11,565 nucleotides of DNA from Acidobacteriota bacterium (GTDB taxonomy: Bacteria > Acidobacteriota > Terriglobia > Terriglobales > SCQP01). Positions 7,317 through 11,565 of this stretch are shown here, one piece after another (position 1 is the first letter of the stretch; each line of letters begins with the position of its first letter). Position numbers and translations under genes: made by a program. A model generated the notes under the pieces. It was not told where the DNA came from. It searched no databases and saw nothing but the letters and a program-made list of their open reading frames with translations. The DNA is taken from assembly GCA_021823305.1 (NCBI GenBank), contig JAKAOE010000017.1:1-11565 (forward strand), written 5' to 3'.

Positions 7317-8594
7317 ATGGCGTCAAGCGGCGAACTGATTCGCAGTGTCGAAGTGGAAGTTCCGGCAGGGGAAGTGGAACGGGAATCACTGCGTATCGCG
7401 CAGGGATTCCAAAAGCGGGCGCGCATCCCCGGCTTCCGCCCCGGCAAGGCCCCGCTCAGCCTGGTACGCCAGCGCTTCGAAGCGAAGATCCGTGAAGAGA
7501 CGCTGGAGACGCTGATTCCCGCTCACCTGCGGGCGGCCTTCGAGCGCGAGAACCTGGATCCGGTGTCGCAGCCTCAGTTGGGGCCGCTGGACTTTCAGCC
7601 GGGCGCGCCGTTGAAGTTCAGCGCCAGCTTCGAGGTCATGCCGGCGTTTGAGCTGGGCGATTACCGCGCGCTGCGGATTACCCCGCCGGCGGCCACGGTC
7701 GGCGAGGCGGAGGTGGACGCGGAGGTGGAACGGCTGCGGGAGCGGCACAGCCGCCACGAACCGGCCGACGCCGAGGCGGCGGCCGACGGGCTGATCGCGG
7801 TGGTGGAGGCGAAGACGCTGACCGAAGGCGCTGCCCCGGAACCGCAGGAGATCGCCATCGCCGTGGGCGGAAGCGACACGCTGGAGGAGTTCAGCGTGGC
7901 GCTGCGCGGCATGAAGCCGGGCGAGGAACGGGAACTTGAGGTGAACTATCCGGCGGAGTACCCGGCCAAGTCGCTGGCGGGCCAGTCGCGGCGTTACCAG
8001 CTGCGCCTGCTGCGGCTGGAGAACAAGGTGCTGCCGGAATGGAACGACGCCTTCGCCCGCGAGGCAGCCGGCGTCGAAACGGCGGCGGAACTCCGGCAGC
8101 GCATCGAAGCCGCGCTGCGCGCCGAGAGCGAGCACGAGGCGCGGCACGCGGCCGAGAACATGCTGGTGGACCAGCTGCTGGCGCAGAACCCGTTCCCGGT
8201 GCCGCAGGCGTTGGTGGAACGCCGCATCGAGACGCGCATCGAGGGCAACTTGCGCGGGTTGGCGGAGCAGGGCGTGGACCTGCGGCGGCTCAAGCCCGAC
8301 TGGGCGAAATTGCGCAACCGCCACGCGGAGGCGGCCGAGCGCGACGTGCGGGCAACGCTGGTGCTGGACAAGATCGCCGCGCGCGAGCACATCGAGGCGC
8401 CGGAGGTGGCGGTGGACGAAGAGATCGGCAACGCGGCGCGCGAACTCAAGCAAACCCCTGAGGCGGTGCGGGCGCGATTGGCGGATAATGGGGGCCTGGA
8501 GCGGATTCGGAACCGCATCCGCCAGGAGCGGGTGATGCAGTTCCTGCTGGAAGCGGCGGTTGGGGCGAGCACGGAGGCGAAGCAGCCGAAATGA
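7317..8594 (+). CDS. tig: Trigger factor, ribosome-associated chaperone and peptidyl-prolyl isomerase
   Basis: Trigger factor binds the ribosome exit tunnel and shields nascent chains. The 425-residue length fits the family (about 430). The N-terminal ribosome-binding domain (about 1-140) contains the signature [10 protein letters not shown] (41-50), the loop that contacts the ribosomal protein at the tunnel exit. An FKBP-like isomerase domain follows (about 150-230: [12 protein letters not shown] ... [21 protein letters not shown]). A long, charged, helical C-terminal domain (about 240-415) forms the chaperone cradle. ATG 7317 is the earliest possible start, since an in-frame TGA lies two codons upstream (7311-7313). 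The short leader has no Shine-Dalgarno. The stop overlaps clpP as ATGA, placing it first in the tig-clpP-clpX unit common in bacteria. Confidence 0.97.
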   Translation: MASSGELIRSVEVEVPAGEVERESLRIAQGFQKRARIPGFRPGKAPLSLVRQRFEAKIREETLETLIPAHLRAAFERENLDPVSQPQLGPLDFQPGAPLKFSASFEVMPAFELGDYRALRITPPAATVGEAEVDAEVERLRERHSRHEPADAEAAADGLIAVVEAKTLTEGAAPEPQEIAIAVGGSDTLEEFSVALRGMKPGEERELEVNYPAEYPAKSLAGQSRRYQLRLLRLENKVLPEWNDAFAREAAGVETAAELRQRIEAALRAESEHEARHAAENMLVDQLLAQNPFPVPQALVERRIETRIEGNLRGLAEQGVDLRRLKPDWAKLRNRHAEAAERDVRATLVLDKIAAREHIEAPEVAVDEEIGNAARELKQTPEAVRARLADNGGLERIRNRIRQERVMQFLLEAAVGASTEAKQPK

Positions 8595-9178
8595 GCCTGG
8601 TTCCGATGGTGGTGGAGCAGACGCCGCGCGGCGAGCGCGCCTACGACATTTACAGCCGGCTGCTGCGCGACAACATTATCTTCATCGGCACGCCGATTGA
8701 CGATAACGTCGCCAACCTGGTGACGGCGCAACTGCTCTTCCTGGAGGCCGAGGACCCGGAGAAGGACATCTCGCTGTACATCAACAGCCCGGGCGGCTCG
8801 ATCACCGCCGGGCTGGCGATCTACGACACCATGCAGTTCATCCGCCCCGATGTGACCACCATCTGTATCGGGCAGGCGGCCAGCATGGCGGCCACCCTGC
8901 TGGCGGCCGGGGCCAAAGGCAAGCGCTTCGCGCTGCCCACCTCGCGCGTGCTGATCCACCAGCCCTCCATGGGCGGACTGAGCGGCCAGGCCACCGACAT
9001 TGACATCCACGCCCGCGAAATCCTGCGCTTGCGCGTGATCACCAACGAGATTCTGGCGAAGCACACCGGGCAGGACCTGACCCGAATCGAAAAGGACGTG
9101 GAGCGCGATTTCATCATGACCGCGCAACAGGCTAAGGAATACGGGATCGTGGACGATATTATCTACAAGCACAAATGA
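8591..9178 (+). CDS. clpP: ATP-dependent Clp protease, proteolytic subunit ClpP
   Basis: ClpP is a serine protease that assembles into a 14-mer barrel and cuts proteins threaded in by ClpX or other Clp ATPases. The 195-residue length is normal. The triad is intact: Ser98 in [11 protein letters not shown], His123 in LIHQPSMGG, and Asp173 in ERDFIMTA. The N-terminal segment ([26 protein letters not shown]) is the usual axial gate. The oxyanion region [15 protein letters not shown] (65-79) is conserved. The ATG overlaps the tig stop, so translation is probably coupled; a GGAGG about 13 nt upstream lies within tig. A 130-bp gap with a strong hairpin separates it from clpX. Confidence 0.98.
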   Translation: MSLVPMVVEQTPRGERAYDIYSRLLRDNIIFIGTPIDDNVANLVTAQLLFLEAEDPEKDISLYINSPGGSITAGLAIYDTMQFIRPDVTTICIGQAASMAATLLAAGAKGKRFALPTSRVLIHQPSMGGLSGQATDIDIHAREILRLRVITNEILAKHTGQDLTRIEKDVERDFIMTAQQAKEYGIVDDIIYKHK

Positions 9179-9232
9179 CGGGAAGCGTTGTGGAAAGCAT
9201 GCAGTTGCAGCAAGATCGACAAGTGGGGATGG

Positions 9233-9257
9233 GCCGGCGCGCGGGTGCGCGCCCGGC
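9233..9257 (+). other. Strong GC hairpin in the clpP-clpX intergenic spacer
   Basis: GCCGGCGCGC (9233-9242) and GCGCGCCCGGC (9247-9257) can form a 10-bp stem with one bulged C and a GGGT loop. No T-run follows, so it is not a standard Rho-independent terminator. It could be an RNA-processing or pausing site between clpP and clpX, or simply GC-rich spacer. Confidence 0.35.
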
Positions 9258-9308
9258 GCGCAAGGCACGCCAGAACGCCGGACTGCGTCGGCGGGAGAAG
9301 ATGCAATC

Positions 9309-10574
<1,266 letters not shown>

Positions 10575-10610
10575 GGCCGGTTGGCAATTCGAGCAAGCAG
10601 GTTCCCTCCG

Positions 10611-11565
10611 ATGGCGCGTGACAAACAAACTTCTGCGGGCGGCAGCCGTCCGCTGCCGATGATGCCGATCCGCGAGCTGGTGATCTTTCCCCACCAGATG
10701 ACGCCGTTCGTGGTCGGACGCCCCTCTTCGGTACGCGCGCTGGAAGCGGCGCTGCTGGAGGACAAGAAGATCTTCCTGGCGACGCAGCACGACGCGGCGG
10801 TGGACGAACCCCAGCCGGCTCAGATCCACGAGGTCGGCACCATCGCCAATATCGTGCAGAGCGTGCGCCTGCCCGACGGCAACGTGCGCGTGCTGGTCGA
10901 GGGCTTGGAGCGGGCCAAGCTGCAGGCGGTGGACGACAGCGAGGGCTTCTTCCGCGTCCAGCTGCGGGTGCCGGCGCCGCGCCCGCCCGCAGTGACGCCG
11001 CAGCTCGAGCAGCTCATGCAGAAGGTGACCGGGCTGTTCGAGCAGTTCGTCAAGCAGAACCAGTCGCTCAACTACGAGGCGATGCTGAACGCGGTGCGCG
11101 CCGACGACCCCGGGCAGATGAGCGACACCATCGCCGCCCACCTGACGCTGCCGGTGGGCGAGAAGCAGCCGCTGCTGGAGATGTTCGACCCCACCGAACG
11201 CCTGCTCCGCCTGGCCGAGGTGCTGGAGCTGGAGATCGAAAAGCTGAACGTCGACCGCGCCATCCAGACCCGGGTGAAGCGCCAGATGGAGCGCGCCCAG
11301 CGCGAATACTACCTGGGCGAGAAGATCAAGGCGATTCAGAAGGAGCTGGGGCGGGGCGAAAAGAGCGAGTTCGACGAGCTGAAGAAGAAGATCGAAACCG
11401 CCGGTATGCCCAAGGCGGTGAAGGAGAAGGCGCTGCAGGAGCTCAAGCGGCTGGAGCTGATGCCGCCGATGTCGGCCGAGTCCACCGTCTCGCGCACCTA
11501 CCTGGAGTGGATGATCGCGGTGCCGTGGCGCAAGCGGTCGAAGGAAATCCGCAACCTGGGGCGGG
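10611..11565 (+). CDS. lon: ATP-dependent protease Lon, N-terminal 318 residues (partial, runs off the right edge)
   Basis: Lon is a hexameric AAA+ serine protease that degrades misfolded and short-lived regulatory proteins. The window carries only the N-terminal part. LPMMPIRELVIFPHQMTPFVVGR (about 15-37) is the classic Lon substrate-binding (LAN) domain opening, followed by the VGTIANIVQ and VEGLERAKL strands. A long coiled, charged region (about 215-300) includes QREYYLGEKIKAIQKELG, a highly conserved Lon signature. The frame ends at YLEWMIAVPWRKRSKE, just before the AAA+ Walker A, so the catalytic Ser-Lys dyad is outside the window. ATG 10611 follows clpX by 36 bp, with a weak AAGCAGG 9 nt upstream, so it is likely cotranscribed with clpX. 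Confidence 0.97.
   Translation, partial: MARDKQTSAGGSRPLPMMPIRELVIFPHQMTPFVVGRPSSVRALEAALLEDKKIFLATQHDAAVDEPQPAQIHEVGTIANIVQSVRLPDGNVRVLVEGLERAKLQAVDDSEGFFRVQLRVPAPRPPAVTPQLEQLMQKVTGLFEQFVKQNQSLNYEAMLNAVRADDPGQMSDTIAAHLTLPVGEKQPLLEMFDPTERLLRLAEVLELEIEKLNVDRAIQTRVKRQMERAQREYYLGEKIKAIQKELGRGEKSEFDELKKKIETAGMPKAVKEKALQELKRLELMPPMSAESTVSRTYLEWMIAVPWRKRSKEIRNLGR

Overview
This is a high-GC bacterial chromosome segment made mostly of housekeeping genes. The tig-clpP-clpX-lon block, plus a fragment whose last ~73 residues read like the C-terminus of the FtsX/MacB-type 'orphan' permeases that are abundant in Acidobacteriota, make an acidobacterium the most likely source. That is inference from gene order and family likeness, not a search result.

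Layout. The left edge (1-1068, minus strand) is the N-terminal two thirds of CTP synthase (pyrG). Divergent from it is a tRNA-Ala(GGC) with an encoded CCA (1185-1260). A promoter at 1407-1435 then leads into an unnamed DNA-binding protein with a C-terminal OmpR/PhoB-type winged helix and no receiver domain (1495-2367). On the minus strand, nuoB (complex I 20 kDa subunit) is translationally coupled to an HD-domain protein (3496-2373). At 3497-3989 lies degenerate DNA holding the split tail of an FtsX/MacB-like permease, interrupted by a 114-bp insert that contains an 88-bp dyad. An 88-residue small protein (4260-3994, minus) faces it.

The centre holds a two-gene ABC-2 exporter (ATPase 4354-5310, permease 5307-6221). 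Its permease gene overlaps tail-to-tail a medium-chain zinc-binding dehydrogenase (7215-6202, minus). The right third is a protein quality-control block: trigger factor, ClpP and ClpX, then the N-terminal part of Lon, which runs off the right edge. Trigger factor meets nascent chains at the ribosome; ClpXP and Lon degrade misfolded and regulatory proteins.

I see no phage, CRISPR, toxin-antitoxin or defence island. The best leads for a second look are the dyad that splits the permease motif, a repeated pattern of extended -10 promoters 5-12 nt before start codons that lack a Shine-Dalgarno sequence (pyrG, the 88-aa gene, tig), the receiver-less winged-helix protein whose N-terminal half weakly recalls a dead histidine-kinase ATPase, and the lone nuoB coupled to an HD-domain gene.
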